Below, one piece after another: positions 20,307 through 29,501 of a stretch of DNA of 64,000 nucleotides. The position numbers and the translations under genes were made by a program. The stretch comes from Gemmatimonas sp. (GTDB taxonomy: Bacteria; Gemmatimonadota; Gemmatimonadetes; Gemmatimonadales; Gemmatimonadaceae). The stretch is from contig JAABRL010000012.1 of NCBI GenBank assembly GCA_011390935.1, positions 39,435 through 103,434 of the forward strand, given 5' to 3'. The notes beneath the pieces are model-generated. The model saw only the letters and a list, made by a program, of their open reading frames with translations. It did not search any database and was not told where the DNA came from. The number at the start of each line of letters is the position of its first letter. Position 1 is the first letter of the stretch.

Positions 20307-20335
20307 AATCTACCTGATTATCCACGCGCTGTCAA
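20307..20335 (-). promoter_or_regulatory. promoter of the S2P-scpA-scpB-rluB operon
   Basis: On the minus strand a perfect TTGACA (20330-20335) is separated by 17 bases from TAGATT (20307-20312, 4 of 6). Transcription would start near 20300. Confidence 0.65.
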
Positions 20336-20377
20336 AAGTGTGCGATCGGCGCCCGCGTCCAGCGCACGGACGGTTCC

Positions 20378-20406
20378 TTGACAGCATGGGCGCCTCGGGA
20401 TACTTT
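20378..20406 (+). promoter_or_regulatory. promoter of rpsT
   Basis: A perfect TTGACA (20378-20383) is followed after 17 bases by TACTTT (20401-20406, 3 of 6). This would give a leader of about 100 bases before the rpsT start. It is divergent from the S2P operon promoter about 45 bases away. Confidence 0.6.
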
Positions 20407-20514
20407 CTACGATCTGTCCAGAACCGCGCGCGCCGCGTGCAGGCTTGGCCTGCGACAGGACTGGTCGATGCACCGTCCCGCGCGCTTCTACTACCCTCGA
20501 GACAAGACCGTTCC

Positions 20515-20763
20515 GTGCCGAATATCAAGTCCGCCAAGAAGGATCTTCGGAAGTCGCGCGCTGCTGCCGTGCGTAACCGCGCCCAGCGTTCCGCCCTGCG
20601 CACCGCGCTCAAGAAGGCCAAGCTCGCGGTGGCCACCCCGGACGAGCGCCTCAAGGCGGTCTCGCTCCTCGACCGTGCCGCCCGCAAGGGCCTCGTGCAC
20701 GGCAACGCCGCCGCTCGTCAGAAGAGCGCCATCGCACGCATCGCGGCATCGGCCACCGCCTGA
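20515..20763 (+). CDS. rpsT: 30S ribosomal protein S20
   Basis: An 82-residue, very basic protein beginning with PNIKSAKKDLRKSRAAAVRN and containing KGLVHGNAAARQKS, diagnostic for S20, which binds 16S rRNA in the small subunit. The start is the GTG at 20515-20517. The frame stays open upstream, but only from this point does it resemble S20. It is monocistronic, with its own promoter and a strong terminator. Confidence 0.97.
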   Translation: MPNIKSAKKDLRKSRAAAVRNRAQRSALRTALKKAKLAVATPDERLKAVSLLDRAARKGLVHGNAAARQKSAIARIAASATA

Positions 20764-20783
20764 TCTGGCGGCCACGCACGTAA

Positions 20784-20817
20784 AAAGGGCCGGCGTCCTC
20801 TCGGACGCCGGCCCTTT
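20784..20817. terminator. bidirectional terminator between rpsT and the convergent gene
   Basis: A perfect 15-bp inverted repeat (20784-20798 against 20803-20817) has a 4-base TCTC loop, an A-run on the left and CCCTTT on the right. It acts as an intrinsic terminator for both strands. Confidence 0.92.
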
Positions 20818-20842
20818 GTGCATCGTGGCTTCGCGGCGAGGC

Positions 20843-21901
20843 CTAGAACGTCGCCAACTCTCCACCACAGCGCTCGCAGTACCACTCGGTGGGCAGGTTC
20901 ATCGTCCCGCACTCCGTGCAGCGCAACGTCTTCTGCGGCGTATCGGTCCCCGGTGCCTTGGGCACCGAGGGGCTCTGCGACTGCGGATCGATCACCGACC
21001 GGAGAAACGCGAGCTCGTCGAACGACTCGGCGGGCGGGGTGGCACCGCCGCTGTCGGACGCAACGCCGCGATCCGACGTCGCATCACCATACAGATCCTG
21101 CGCCTCGGTGTCCGTTGGCTCAGCGGCCGGCACCCCGGTCTCGCGCGTGCCCCAGAAGTTCGGGCGCTCGAGACCGCCTGACATCGGGGGCCGAATCGGA
21201 CCATCCACATCGGCACTCGCAGGCGGAACGTCATCCACGACGTCCGCCTCGATCGCCGCGAGCGTTTCCGTGATCGACACGACGCGGTCCGTCCCCTCCT
21301 GGTCGTCGACCTGCGGCTCCGGTGCGTTCGCCGTCGGCGGTTCCGATGGCGCTGCGACTTCGAGCGACACGTCATCGTCGCTCAGCCAGGACGGCGTCTC
21401 CGACGCGACCACAACCGACGGCGCCTCCGGTTCCGGCGCGGGTGATTCGACGTCGGCCGCGACCGGCGGCTGCGCGTGGGCAAGCAGCTGACCGACGTCT
21501 GCGCGCTGTGCTTCCAGCTCGCCGTGCTCCACCCCCATTTCCTGCAGCGACGCCTCGACGCGGTCGCGCACCGCATGCCACGCCGCGTCGTCGAACTCGC
21601 CGACGGCGTGCCGCAGCATCGCCTCCGTACGCTCGTCCTCCTGCGCCCCCATGCGGTCGGACAACGCCGCTGACCGCGCGTCGAGCGAGGCCAGCAGCTC
21701 CGCGAGCGCGGGCGCCTGCGCGTGCAGTTGCGCAAGCACGCGTTCCCGGCGCGTGAGATAGTCGCCATGCACTCGCGCGTAGACGTGTTCAGGGGTCTCA
21801 GCGCGACGGCCCTCAAGCGCCGAGAGCCAGTCGTCGAAACGGTGGCGTTCCGCCACCAGCGCACGCACGTCGTCGATGGACACGGGGGAATGCTCGGTCA
21901 T
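20843..21901 (-). CDS. coiled-coil protein with C-terminal zinc ribbon, function unknown
   Basis: A 352-residue protein I do not recognise. Residues about 1-140 are charged and helical (RALVAERHRFDDWL, LAQLHAQAPALAELLASLDAR) and probably coiled coil. About 140-310 is acidic/Pro/Ala-rich and probably disordered. The last 30 residues form a zinc-ribbon motif, CTECG ... WYCERCGG. The ATG at 21899-21901 has CGGAG 8 bases upstream. It is transcribed alone, with a promoter about 150 bases upstream and a shared terminator. The architecture suggests a scaffold or adaptor, but nothing identifies the partner. Confidence 0.75.
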   Translation of the reverse strand: MTEHSPVSIDDVRALVAERHRFDDWLSALEGRRAETPEHVYARVHGDYLTRRERVLAQLHAQAPALAELLASLDARSAALSDRMGAQEDERTEAMLRHAVGEFDDAAWHAVRDRVEASLQEMGVEHGELEAQRADVGQLLAHAQPPVAADVESPAPEPEAPSVVVASETPSWLSDDDVSLEVAAPSEPPTANAPEPQVDDQEGTDRVVSITETLAAIEADVVDDVPPASADVDGPIRPPMSGGLERPNFWGTRETGVPAAEPTDTEAQDLYGDATSDRGVASDSGGATPPAESFDELAFLRSVIDPQSQSPSVPKAPGTDTPQKTLRCTECGTMNLPTEWYCERCGGELATF

Positions 21902-22055
21902 GCGAGAAACTCCGGAAGATCGCACGCAGCGTGCTCGGCACGCTGCAACGGGAGGGAACGGGGGAGCGGACGCTGCGTGTCGTCTGCACAGGTGTGCCGT
22001 CGACTGCGCGTGTCCTCCAGTAGGACGATGCAGCGCGGCTCCTGCCCCAGTCTGC

Positions 22056-22084
22056 ATGTTAGCGACGACGAGGCCGATTGTCAC
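22056..22084 (-). promoter_or_regulatory. promoter of the coiled-coil/zinc-ribbon gene
   Basis: GTGACA (22079-22084, 5 of 6), a 17-base spacer and TAACAT (22056-22061, 4 of 6) on the minus strand would give a leader of about 150 bases. Confidence 0.5.
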
Positions 22085-22122
22085 ACCGTGACGCCGGGGG
22101 CCCCGCCTGAACAGGACGGACG

Positions 22123-22150
22123 GGCCGGACGCGGCGCAACACGTCCGACC
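22123..22150 (-). terminator. possible hairpin terminator after pyrC
   Basis: A 9-bp stem with one G-T pair (22123-22131 against 22142-22150) and a 10-base loop lies 14 bases past the pyrC stop. There is no T-run, so support is modest. Confidence 0.4.
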
Positions 22151-22164
22151 TGTCCGGCCGTGCC

Positions 22165-23448
22165 CTACGCCTCGTACACCACCCGACCGCCGACGACGGT
22201 GAGGCGCGCCTGGCCCGTCAACGACACGCCGCCATATGGGGTGTTCCGTCCCTTGGACTTGAAGCGGGTCGGATCGACCACCCACTGTGCGTTCGGATCG
22301 AACACCGTCACGTCGGCGAGGCTGCCGGGACGCAACGTGCCGCCGGGCAAGCCGAACACACGGGCCTGCTTGCAGCTCATCGCATCGACCAGCTGTGACA
22401 GCGTGATCACCCCGCGGTGCAGCAACCAGGTGCAGTTCACGCCGAGTGAGGTCTCAAGTCCCACAATGCCGTTGGGTGCGTCGGCGAACTCGCGCTCCTT
22501 CTCGTCGTAGTGATGCGGCGCATGATCCGTGACGAGCAGATCAATGGTGCCATCGGCGACCCCCTGCTGCAGGGCCTCGACATCCTCTGCCGTGCGCAGC
22601 GGTGGATTCATCTTGGCGTTCGTGTCGTAGTTGCCCACGCGCTCATCGGTGAGCGAGATGTGATGCGAGCACACTTCGGCCGTGACGTTGATGCCACGCT
22701 CCTTGCCCCACCGCACGAGCTCCACGGAGCCCTTGGTGCTCAGATGACACATGTGAATGTGCCCACCCGTGCGCTTCGCGAGCAGAATGTCGCGAATGAC
22801 ATAGATCTCTTCCGCTTCCCCGGGAATCCCCTTGAGTCCGAGACGGGCGCTGATCGCGCCCTCGTTCATGGAGCCCCCGTGCGCGAGCGTCATGTCCTCG
22901 CAGTGCTCGGCCACCGGCACCCCGAACGTGCGCGCGTACTCCAGCGCCGTGCGCATGAGCTGCGCACTCTGCACCGGGTACCCATCATCACTGAACGCGA
23001 CCGCACCGGCCCCGACCATCTCGCCCATCTCCGCCAGCGTTTCGCCCTTCTGCCCGAGCGAGATCGCGCCGTACGGATATACCCGCGCAAAGCCGGCGGC
23101 TTCACCCTGACGCTTCACGAAACCAACCGTGGCCTGATTATCGGTGACGGGACGCGTATTGGGCATCGCGCACACTGCCGTGATGCCCCCCGCGACGGCC
23201 GAGTGCGCGCCGGAGGCGATCGTCTCGACATCTTCGCGCCCGGGTTCGCGCAGGTGCACATGCACATCGATGAGGCCGGGGGACACGACGAGCCCTGAGC
23301 AATCGCGGACCTCGGCACCATCGGGCGTGCCGAGCGTGCCACCACATGCTTCAACCTTGCCGTCGCGCAGCAGCACGTCGCCCACGGTGTCGAGGCCTTG
23401 CGACGGATCGACGATCCGTCCTCCCTTGAGCAGCAGATCACGAGCCAT
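22165..23448 (-). CDS. pyrC: dihydroorotase
   Basis: A 427-residue class I dihydroorotase that cyclises carbamoyl-aspartate to dihydroorotate in pyrimidine synthesis. The metal-binding DVHVHLREPG, the metal-bridging region near PVAEHCED, the HMCHLSTKGS segment and VTDHAPHH are all visible. The ATG shares one base with the pyrB stop (TGATG), so the two are translationally coupled. Confidence 0.97.
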   Translation of the reverse strand: MARDLLLKGGRIVDPSQGLDTVGDVLLRDGKVEACGGTLGTPDGAEVRDCSGLVVSPGLIDVHVHLREPGREDVETIASGAHSAVAGGITAVCAMPNTRPVTDNQATVGFVKRQGEAAGFARVYPYGAISLGQKGETLAEMGEMVGAGAVAFSDDGYPVQSAQLMRTALEYARTFGVPVAEHCEDMTLAHGGSMNEGAISARLGLKGIPGEAEEIYVIRDILLAKRTGGHIHMCHLSTKGSVELVRWGKERGINVTAEVCSHHISLTDERVGNYDTNAKMNPPLRTAEDVEALQQGVADGTIDLLVTDHAPHHYDEKEREFADAPNGIVGLETSLGVNCTWLLHRGVITLSQLVDAMSCKQARVFGLPGGTLRPGSLADVTVFDPNAQWVVDPTRFKSKGRNTPYGGVSLTGQARLTVVGGRVVYEA

Positions 23449-24407
23449 CAGGCGCGTCCCCCCTTGGCAGCATCGGCGAGGTCGGGACGACCACCGGCGA
23501 GCAGATAGAGCACGGCCATGCGCACGGCAACGCCGTTGGTGACCTGGTGCAGGATGACAGAGTGCGGGCCGTCGGCCACGTCAGAATCGATTTCCACGCC
23601 GCGGTTCATGGGGCCGGGGTGCAGGATGAGAACGTCACGCGGTGCCTTCTCGAGGCGCGCGCTGGTGACACCGAAAACACGATTGTACTCGCGCAGCGAC
23701 GGGATGTAGCCCGCCTGCATGCGTTCCAGTTGCAAGCGCAGAATGTTGAGCGCTTCGGCCCACTCGATGGCGGCCTCGATGCGATCGAACACCTGCACGC
23801 CCATCTCGGCCACGGCGTTGGGAAGCAACGAGCGCGGACCACACACGGCGACTTCCGCGCCGAGCTTCTGCAGCCCGTGAATGTTCGAGCGCGCCACACG
23901 CGAGTGCAGCACATCGCCCACGATGCAGACGCGGCGCCCGGTGAGGTCACCCATGTGATCGCGCAACGTGAGCAGGTCGAGCAGCCCCTGCGTGGGGTGC
24001 TCATGTGTGCCATCACCCGCGTTGATCACGTTGCTGTCGATGCGCTCGGCAAGAAATCGCGCCGCGCCCGAGGCGGGATGACGAATCACGACCATGTCGA
24101 TGCGCATCGCTTCGAGATTGCGCGCCGTATCCACCAGGGTTTCTCCCTTGGCCACGCTCGACCCCGACGACGCCACGTTGACCGTGTCGGCGCTGAGGCG
24201 TTTCTCGGCGAACTCGAAGCTGACGCGCGTGCGCGTGGACGCTTCAAAGAAGAGATTCACGATCGTCATGCCGCGGAGCGTCGGCACTTTCTTGATCTGC
24301 CGTTCGGATATCTCCTTGAACGGCACCGCGGTATCGAGAATGAGCCGGATCTGCTCCGCGCTCAACTCATCGAGTCCGAGCAGGTCCTTGCCGAGTGGTC
24401 CGGTCAT
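23448..24407 (-). CDS. pyrB: aspartate carbamoyltransferase, catalytic chain
   Basis: A 319-residue ATCase catalytic chain with the carbamoyl-phosphate motif STRTR, the loop [21 protein letters not shown] and HPGPMNRG. It makes carbamoyl-aspartate. No pyrI regulatory chain is present, so control is presumably through PyrR. It lies 37 bases after pyrR. Confidence 0.98.
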   Translation of the reverse strand: MTGPLGKDLLGLDELSAEQIRLILDTAVPFKEISERQIKKVPTLRGMTIVNLFFEASTRTRVSFEFAEKRLSADTVNVASSGSSVAKGETLVDTARNLEAMRIDMVVIRHPASGAARFLAERIDSNVINAGDGTHEHPTQGLLDLLTLRDHMGDLTGRRVCIVGDVLHSRVARSNIHGLQKLGAEVAVCGPRSLLPNAVAEMGVQVFDRIEAAIEWAEALNILRLQLERMQAGYIPSLREYNRVFGVTSARLEKAPRDVLILHPGPMNRGVEIDSDVADGPHSVILHQVTNGVAVRMAVLYLLAGGRPDLADAAKGGRA

Positions 24408-24444
24408 GCGAACGCACGGGGTAGCTGGTGAGGAGCGCGCGGCA

Positions 24445-24990
<546 letters not shown>

Positions 24991-25017
24991 GCGCGGAATA
25001 TATGCGCGGAATGCAAC

Positions 25018-25051
25018 AACGGGCCGCGTCCCCGAAGGAACTCGACCCGTT
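25018..25051 (-). promoter_or_regulatory. leader hairpin upstream of pyrR (candidate PyrR-responsive element)
   Basis: On the minus strand this 34-base element folds into a stem of 14 pairs with one mismatch, closed by a C-TTCG-G tetraloop. It is followed 27 bases later by the pyrR ATG and by a direct repeat ATTCCGCGCAT ... ATTCCGCGCAT that runs into the start codon. There is no T-run. It could be a regulatory leader or the terminator of the upstream hypothetical gene. Confidence 0.45.
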
Positions 25052-25138
25052 ATCGCGGCGAACATCAACGCTCGGGGCGCCTCACCGCCGTCGAGCATGG
25101 ACGTTCGCGATCCAGCGGACCCGCTGGCGTTCTGTGAG

Positions 25139-25627
25139 CTACCACTCCCGCGGCGACGTGCGCGACTCGGGGGCGTCCATCATGTCACCGCGGGGCGCCG
25201 TCCACGACGCGGGGAACGGCGACAGGTGGCGAGCGGCGGTGCGCGCCGACCGCAGACGCTGCTTGTCGACGACCGGCAGCGTGCAGGTGGCGGCGTACAT
25301 GGCCAGATCCGACGCCGCATCCATGGTGGCCTGCGAGAAGCCGTGGCACCAATCGGGGCCGTACGGGTGCGTGCTGGCGCGCTCCTCAACGCCTCGACCG
25401 AACGCGACGCACTTGTCCGCGGCTTCGCGAAGGGTGCGGCTGCTGGCCAGATGCGCAACGACCACGTGGTATCCGTCGCGCCGTCCCATGTGGTAGCTCG
25501 GGCTCTGCAGCGATTCACCGGCCGTGGGCTCGACCACGCCGGCCGCGACGCCGGTCATGAGGACACACAGCTGGGAGAAGTGGCTACGAGCGGCTTCGAT
25601 GGGCGGCTCTTCGACGATGCGCGACAT
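25139..25627 (-). CDS. hypothetical protein, function unknown
   Basis: A predicted 162-residue soluble protein with no motif I recognise. It has helical stretches (ATMDAASDLAMYAATC, TLREAADKCVAFGRG), a His/Trp/Cys cluster (YGPDWCHGFSQ) and high GC at third positions, typical of coding sequence here. The competing plus-strand frame lacks this bias. It ends about 150 bases upstream of pyrR and could be co-transcribed. The 250 bases upstream (25628-25877) show no gene or clear signal. Confidence 0.6.
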   Translation of the reverse strand: MSRIVEEPPIEAARSHFSQLCVLMTGVAAGVVEPTAGESLQSPSYHMGRRDGYHVVVAHLASSRTLREAADKCVAFGRGVEERASTHPYGPDWCHGFSQATMDAASDLAMYAATCTLPVVDKQRLRSARTAARHLSPFPASWTAPRGDMMDAPESRTSPREW

Positions 25628-25877
25628 GGATGCAATCCTCTGAGGGGCCGGTCCGGCCCAGCCGCGCCGTGATGCGGGGAAGGGTCCGGGGTCTCGATGA
25701 CCGGCGTCTACACTCCGTGCATCTGAGCAAGGGCCGTGCCGCACCGCGCCCCTGCTGCATCGGAGAGAAATCGCCTCACAGAGGGTAGCACCGGCGCCAC
25801 ATCGTCGCAACAACCCCTCGCACAATGTGGCGCCTGCGCCTCAGTTCATGGGTGTGCTATCTGCGCAACGGGCCATC

Positions 25878-27104
25878 TCACCCCGCGTACAGTTGCAGGT
25901 GCTCTCCCACGAAATCGGCCATGGCCATCGTCTCCTGCCAGTCGGGGTGGCGCAGCGTGACGTGTCCGTCCGAGAGCAGGGTGGCCTTCCAATCACGGCG
26001 CGGCTCGCCCACCGGAATGAGGTCCACCGCCACGACCGCGTCCCCGCATCGAGCCCGCACGCGATCGAGCCCGTGAATGGCGCGAATGCGCCCCTGCCCC
26101 TGCGCGCGCTTGGTGATGCAGGCGCAGTTATAGCGCCGTTCGACGGGAACGGAGAAGGTGCCGTGCACCTCCGCCTCGGCCCAACCGGTGAACAGGTCCA
26201 CGTCGGACGCGAAGTTCATGAGATCGACCGTGCGCGCACCAGGCGGACGAGCGGCCACCTCGCCGAAGACGACCTCACCGTCGGACTTGCGATACCACTC
26301 CATATGCGTGAAGCCGGTGTCGAAGCCGAGAGCGGCAAGCACCTGCTCGCCCATGGCGCGTCCACCGGCAACCCACGGGTCATCCACATGCCGGTAGCTG
26401 AGCGTTTGCGGGCTGATCCACTCTACCGTGCGCGCCACGAGCGGACGCGGTCGGTAGTAGCCGATGTGGAAATACTGGATCTCCCCGCCCGCGCAGATGG
26501 TGTCGTACGTGAACTCTTCCCCGTCGATGAACTCTTCCACGCTCACTTCGTGAATGTGCCCGAGCTGGGTGAGGGCGGCCTCCACCTCGGCCATGGAGTC
26601 GCAGCGGAACGTGTCCTGCGAGCCGGCGCCGGCGATCGGCTTGATGATGCAAGGGAAGCCCACCACTTCCGCCGACTCGCGCACCGCCACGGCCGTGGTG
26701 GCCGGTCGATGGCGAGGGACGCGCACGCCGGCCGCACCAAGGGCCTGCTTCATGAGCTCCTTGTTCCGAAAGCGCAGCGCCTGCTCCCGCGACTGCCCGG
26801 GCGTGCCGAGCGCTTCGCGAATGGCCGCCGCCAGCTCGATCCCGGGCTCCCATAGGCAACAGACCCGGTCGATGGTCACGCCGCGCGTCCACTCCCGGAT
26901 CGCGTCGATCGCCGCGCGTTCGTCGGTGAAGAGCGACGGCACCGAGAGGTACTGCGACAGGTGCCGCCGCGCGACCGCCGGAAGCTCGGCGACGTGTCCG
27001 GGCGCCACCCCCCACACGGTGGCACCGACTTCGGACAGCCCGCGCGTGAAGAGCGGCATCTCGCCCGGGAAGCCGGGCATGATCATGAGAACGTTCGGCG
27101 CCAT
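25878..27104 (-). CDS. ATP-grasp domain ligase (copy A), substrate unknown
   Basis: A 408-residue ATP-grasp protein. An N-terminal Rossmann-like part (NVLMIMPGFPGEMPLFTRGL) precedes the ATP-grasp core with FPCIIKPIAGAGSQDTF (phosphate loop), VEEFIDGEEFTYDTI and the metal site GEVAARPPGARTVDL. Such enzymes join a carboxylate to an amine or thiol through an acyl-phosphate. It resembles copy B, the neighbouring gene at 27169, in domain order and in the E-(V/I)-A-A-R-P-P-G-A motif, so the two look like diverged duplicates. No other pathway gene identifies the product. Confidence 0.82.
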   Translation of the reverse strand: MAPNVLMIMPGFPGEMPLFTRGLSEVGATVWGVAPGHVAELPAVARRHLSQYLSVPSLFTDERAAIDAIREWTRGVTIDRVCCLWEPGIELAAAIREALGTPGQSREQALRFRNKELMKQALGAAGVRVPRHRPATTAVAVRESAEVVGFPCIIKPIAGAGSQDTFRCDSMAEVEAALTQLGHIHEVSVEEFIDGEEFTYDTICAGGEIQYFHIGYYRPRPLVARTVEWISPQTLSYRHVDDPWVAGGRAMGEQVLAALGFDTGFTHMEWYRKSDGEVVFGEVAARPPGARTVDLMNFASDVDLFTGWAEAEVHGTFSVPVERRYNCACITKRAQGQGRIRAIHGLDRVRARCGDAVVAVDLIPVGEPRRDWKATLLSDGHVTLRHPDWQETMAMADFVGEHLQLYAG

Positions 27105-27168
27105 GCAGAACTCGTGGAGTGTGAGGTGTGAACAGTTGCGCGGATGCCCGCATCAGCGCGAGCAAACG

Positions 27169-28389
27169 TCAGCCAAGGCGAACGCGCAGCGTGGAGACGA
27201 GCCGGCGCAGCGCCTGCACCACCACGTCGGTCTCGGGGTGCCGCAAGACAATGAACCCCTCCCCTTCGTAGCTGCCGGTGGGCATCTGGCCGGGCATGGG
27301 GAGGCGGTAATCGGTGACAAGGGCGCCGAGTTCGCGAGCCACGACGTCGAGCCCCTCGAGCGCCGTCACCACGCCACGTCCCTGCCCTCGGAGGAACGCG
27401 GCGCCGACCGCAAACTTGCGCTCCGGCACGTCGAACGTGCCATACAGCTGCAGCACGGCCCACGCCTTCACGAAGTCGATGTCGTGGGCGCGGGAGATCA
27501 TCGTGGTGATCTGCGCGCCTGGCGGTCGGGCCGCGATCTCGGAGATCGCCACCGAGCCATCGGCCCGACGAAACCACTCGCAGTGCGACACGCCCGTGTC
27601 CATACCAAGCGCCGCCAGCGCCTGCGCGCCAACGGCCCGAATGTCATCGTATCGCGGATCATCGACCTCGCGCGGCAGCACCACGCACCACTGCACCCAC
27701 GGCTGCTCGAGCACTTCGAGCGGTGTGGGGTCGTAGTGCGTGAGCGAGTGCCAGACCGCGTGGCCGTTGATCGACACGGTCTCCAACGAATGCTCCCGTC
27801 CGCTCAGGAATTCCTCGAGGAGGACCGGGCGTTCGGCGTGAGGCGGCTGTTCGGTGAGCCAGTGTTCAAGCGCCGCGGCGTGCTCGATGCGTTCCGTGTT
27901 GCGTGCGCCGGCGCCGGCCGGAGGTTTCGCCACCACCGGAAACCCCACCTCCCCCGCGAACGCCCACGCTTCATCCGCGCGATGCACGAGCTTGTGTCGT
28001 GCCACGGGCACGCCGGCCTCCCGCAGCGTCTCCTTCATGAGCGCCTTGTCGCGAAACCGATTCGCGGCGTCGGGGCGCATGCCGGGGATGCCAAACCGGG
28101 CGCGCGTTTCGGCCAGCGGCACCTGCAGCTGCTCGAACGCGCCGAACAGCCGATCGATGGCACCGAGTCGTGTCGTCAGGCCCGCCACGGCCTGTCCGAG
28201 CTGATCGATGTCGGTCACGTCCCGCACCTGCCAGTGCCCTGCGAGGCGCTCCGCGAGGCGCGGCGGCAACGCGGCCAACGGCTCCTGCGCGACCACGGCC
28301 AGGCGGACGCCCGGGAGGGAGGCCGCCGCGTCGATCATTTGCGTAGCAGCCGGAGAAAAGATCGGGCAAGCAAAAATGGCGGTGGGCAC
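27169..28389 (-). CDS. ATP-grasp domain ligase (copy B), substrate unknown
   Basis: A 406-residue ATP-grasp protein whose N-terminus (PTAIFACPIFSPAATQ) is a short Rossmann-type domain. The ATP-grasp core shows RFRDKALMKETLREAGVPVARH, FPVVAKPPAGAGARNTE, LLEEFLSGREHSLETV and EIAARPPGAQITTM. The start is placed at the GTG 28387-28389 because the frame upstream is Arg/Ser-rich and overlaps the secreted-protein gene; no Shine-Dalgarno is evident. It precedes ATP-grasp copy A by 64 bases and probably shares its transcript. Confidence 0.8.
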   Translation of the reverse strand: MPTAIFACPIFSPAATQMIDAAASLPGVRLAVVAQEPLAALPPRLAERLAGHWQVRDVTDIDQLGQAVAGLTTRLGAIDRLFGAFEQLQVPLAETRARFGIPGMRPDAANRFRDKALMKETLREAGVPVARHKLVHRADEAWAFAGEVGFPVVAKPPAGAGARNTERIEHAAALEHWLTEQPPHAERPVLLEEFLSGREHSLETVSINGHAVWHSLTHYDPTPLEVLEQPWVQWCVVLPREVDDPRYDDIRAVGAQALAALGMDTGVSHCEWFRRADGSVAISEIAARPPGAQITTMISRAHDIDFVKAWAVLQLYGTFDVPERKFAVGAAFLRGQGRGVVTALEGLDVVARELGALVTDYRLPMPGQMPTGSYEGEGFIVLRHPETDVVVQALRRLVSTLRVRLG

Positions 28390-28426
28390 GGCGAGTGGAG
28401 AGGGGATTGAAGGAGCGCGCCGTGCG

Positions 28427-28867
28427 TCAGCGCGGGAGACAGGCCCACGGCGACGCTGCGATCTTGGCATCCGCCGACTGCGCGCCGTCGGCGGACCGTG
28501 CGGTGATGGTCACGGAGGCGCGCTCGGCGGCCGCGGAGTCGGGCGTCGTGCAGGGCGACAGTTTCGTGGCGCGGAACTCGCCGCTTGCGTTGGTCATGGC
28601 CGAGCCGAAGTCGAGCGGCGCGCTGCCGCCGGGTGGCGTACTCGCCGAGAGCGACACGGCGACGCGCGCAGGCCACCCCGTGCCGCGGAGTGCGAGCTTG
28701 GCCCCCTGCGGCGTGCGCTCACCCTCGACCGAGACCGCAGGCGCTCCCGAGACGGCAGCCCGCAGCACGCCGGCACCGAGCAGGAGCAGGCTGAGGCTGA
28801 GGGCCGCGCGGAGGAGCACGTGCATGGCCACGAGCCGTGGGGGGCGCACTGCAGAGGAGCTGGGCAT
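28427..28867 (-). CDS. small secreted Ig-like protein, function unknown
   Basis: A predicted 146-residue exported protein. After MHVLLRAALSLSLLLLGAGVLRA (a signal peptide if the Met at residue 15 or the first Met is used), the mature part is beta-rich (TPQGAKLALRGTGWPARVAVSLSA, NASGEFRATKLSPC) and has two Cys that could form a disulfide. The pattern recalls bacterial Ig-like/neocarzinostatin-type sandwiches, but I cannot assign a family. It lies 37 bases upstream of ATP-grasp copy B, on the same strand. Confidence 0.6.
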   Translation of the reverse strand: MPSSSAVRPPRLVAMHVLLRAALSLSLLLLGAGVLRAAVSGAPAVSVEGERTPQGAKLALRGTGWPARVAVSLSASTPPGGSAPLDFGSAMTNASGEFRATKLSPCTTPDSAAAERASVTITARSADGAQSADAKIAASPWACLPR

Positions 28868-28990
28868 GACGGAATCCCGCGTGCGAGGGTCGTCGATGGT
28901 GAGTGCCGCCGACTGGCGACCTCAAGCTCCTGTGATCTACCGGAGGATCGCTGGTGACGCAACGCACTGAGCCGGGTGGGAGACAGCAAC

Positions 28991-29016
28991 GCCCCCGGGG
29001 GGCGAACCCCGGGGGC
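28991..29016 (-). terminator. terminator of the tRNA-Ser pair
   Basis: A perfect 10-bp GC-only inverted repeat (28991-29000 against 29007-29016) with loop GGCGAA lies 14 bases after the 3' end of tRNA-Ser(GGA). Confidence 0.7.
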
Positions 29017-29029
29017 GGCGATACGCTGA

Positions 29030-29117
29030 CGGACAGGGGGGGATTCGAACCCCCGACACCCTTATGAGGTGAACGGCATTTCCAGTGCCGCGCCTTAAGC
29101 CACTCGGCCACCCGTCC
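29030..29117 (-). tRNA. tRNA-Ser (anticodon GGA)
   Basis: An 88-base class II tRNA on the minus strand. The acceptor arm GGACGGG pairs with CCTGTCC and is followed by discriminator G, the serine identity base. The anticodon loop CTGGAAA gives anticodon GGA, reading UCC/UCU. A long variable arm (about 29060-29075) and the T-arm GGGGGTTCGAATCCCCC are visible. CCA is not encoded. Confidence 0.95.
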
Positions 29118-29225
29118 CGAAACGCCTCGTGCCGATGAGCGACGCACGCGTCGCCTGCGGTACGGGATGCAGCTGTAGCACGCGAACCGACACCGGCGCC
29201 CAGGAGCGCGACGCGGGCCAACGGA

Positions 29226-29312
29226 CGGACAGGGTGAGATTCGAACTCACGATACCCTTGCGGGTACGCCGGTTTTCGAGACCGGTGCCTTCAACCACTC
29301 AGCCACCTGTCC
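29226..29312 (-). tRNA. tRNA-Ser (anticodon CGA)
   Basis: An 87-base class II tRNA. The acceptor stem GGACAGG pairs with CCTGTCC, with discriminator G. The anticodon loop CTCGAAA gives anticodon CGA, reading UCG. It has a long variable arm (TACCCGCAAGGGTA) and a T-arm TGAGTTCGAATCTCA. It shares the acceptor end almost exactly with the tRNA-Ser(GGA) 108 bases downstream. CCA is not encoded. Confidence 0.95.
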
Positions 29313-29325
29313 AGCAGAGCCTGAA

Positions 29326-29354
29326 ATCATAGACGTCCCGCCACGCCGTGTCAA
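29326..29354 (-). promoter_or_regulatory. strong promoter of the tRNA-Ser genes
   Basis: Minus-strand TTGACA (29349-29354, perfect), a 17-base spacer and TATGAT (29326-29331, 5 of 6) lie 13 bases ahead of the tRNA-Ser(CGA) 5' end. This is among the best consensus promoters in the window and probably drives both tRNAs. Confidence 0.85.
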
Positions 29355-29501
29355 CGGAAGCGGTGATGCGGCGAGTTTTTGCGATGCTCTGGTGTTGTGG
29401 GGCGTGTCCTCGGTATAGCTTGGCGAGTCCACCCGCCCGCACCTGTGCGCGCATGCGCCAGCGTTGATCCGGCGCCGGTACCCTCCCCCCACCCACTCCG
29501 C

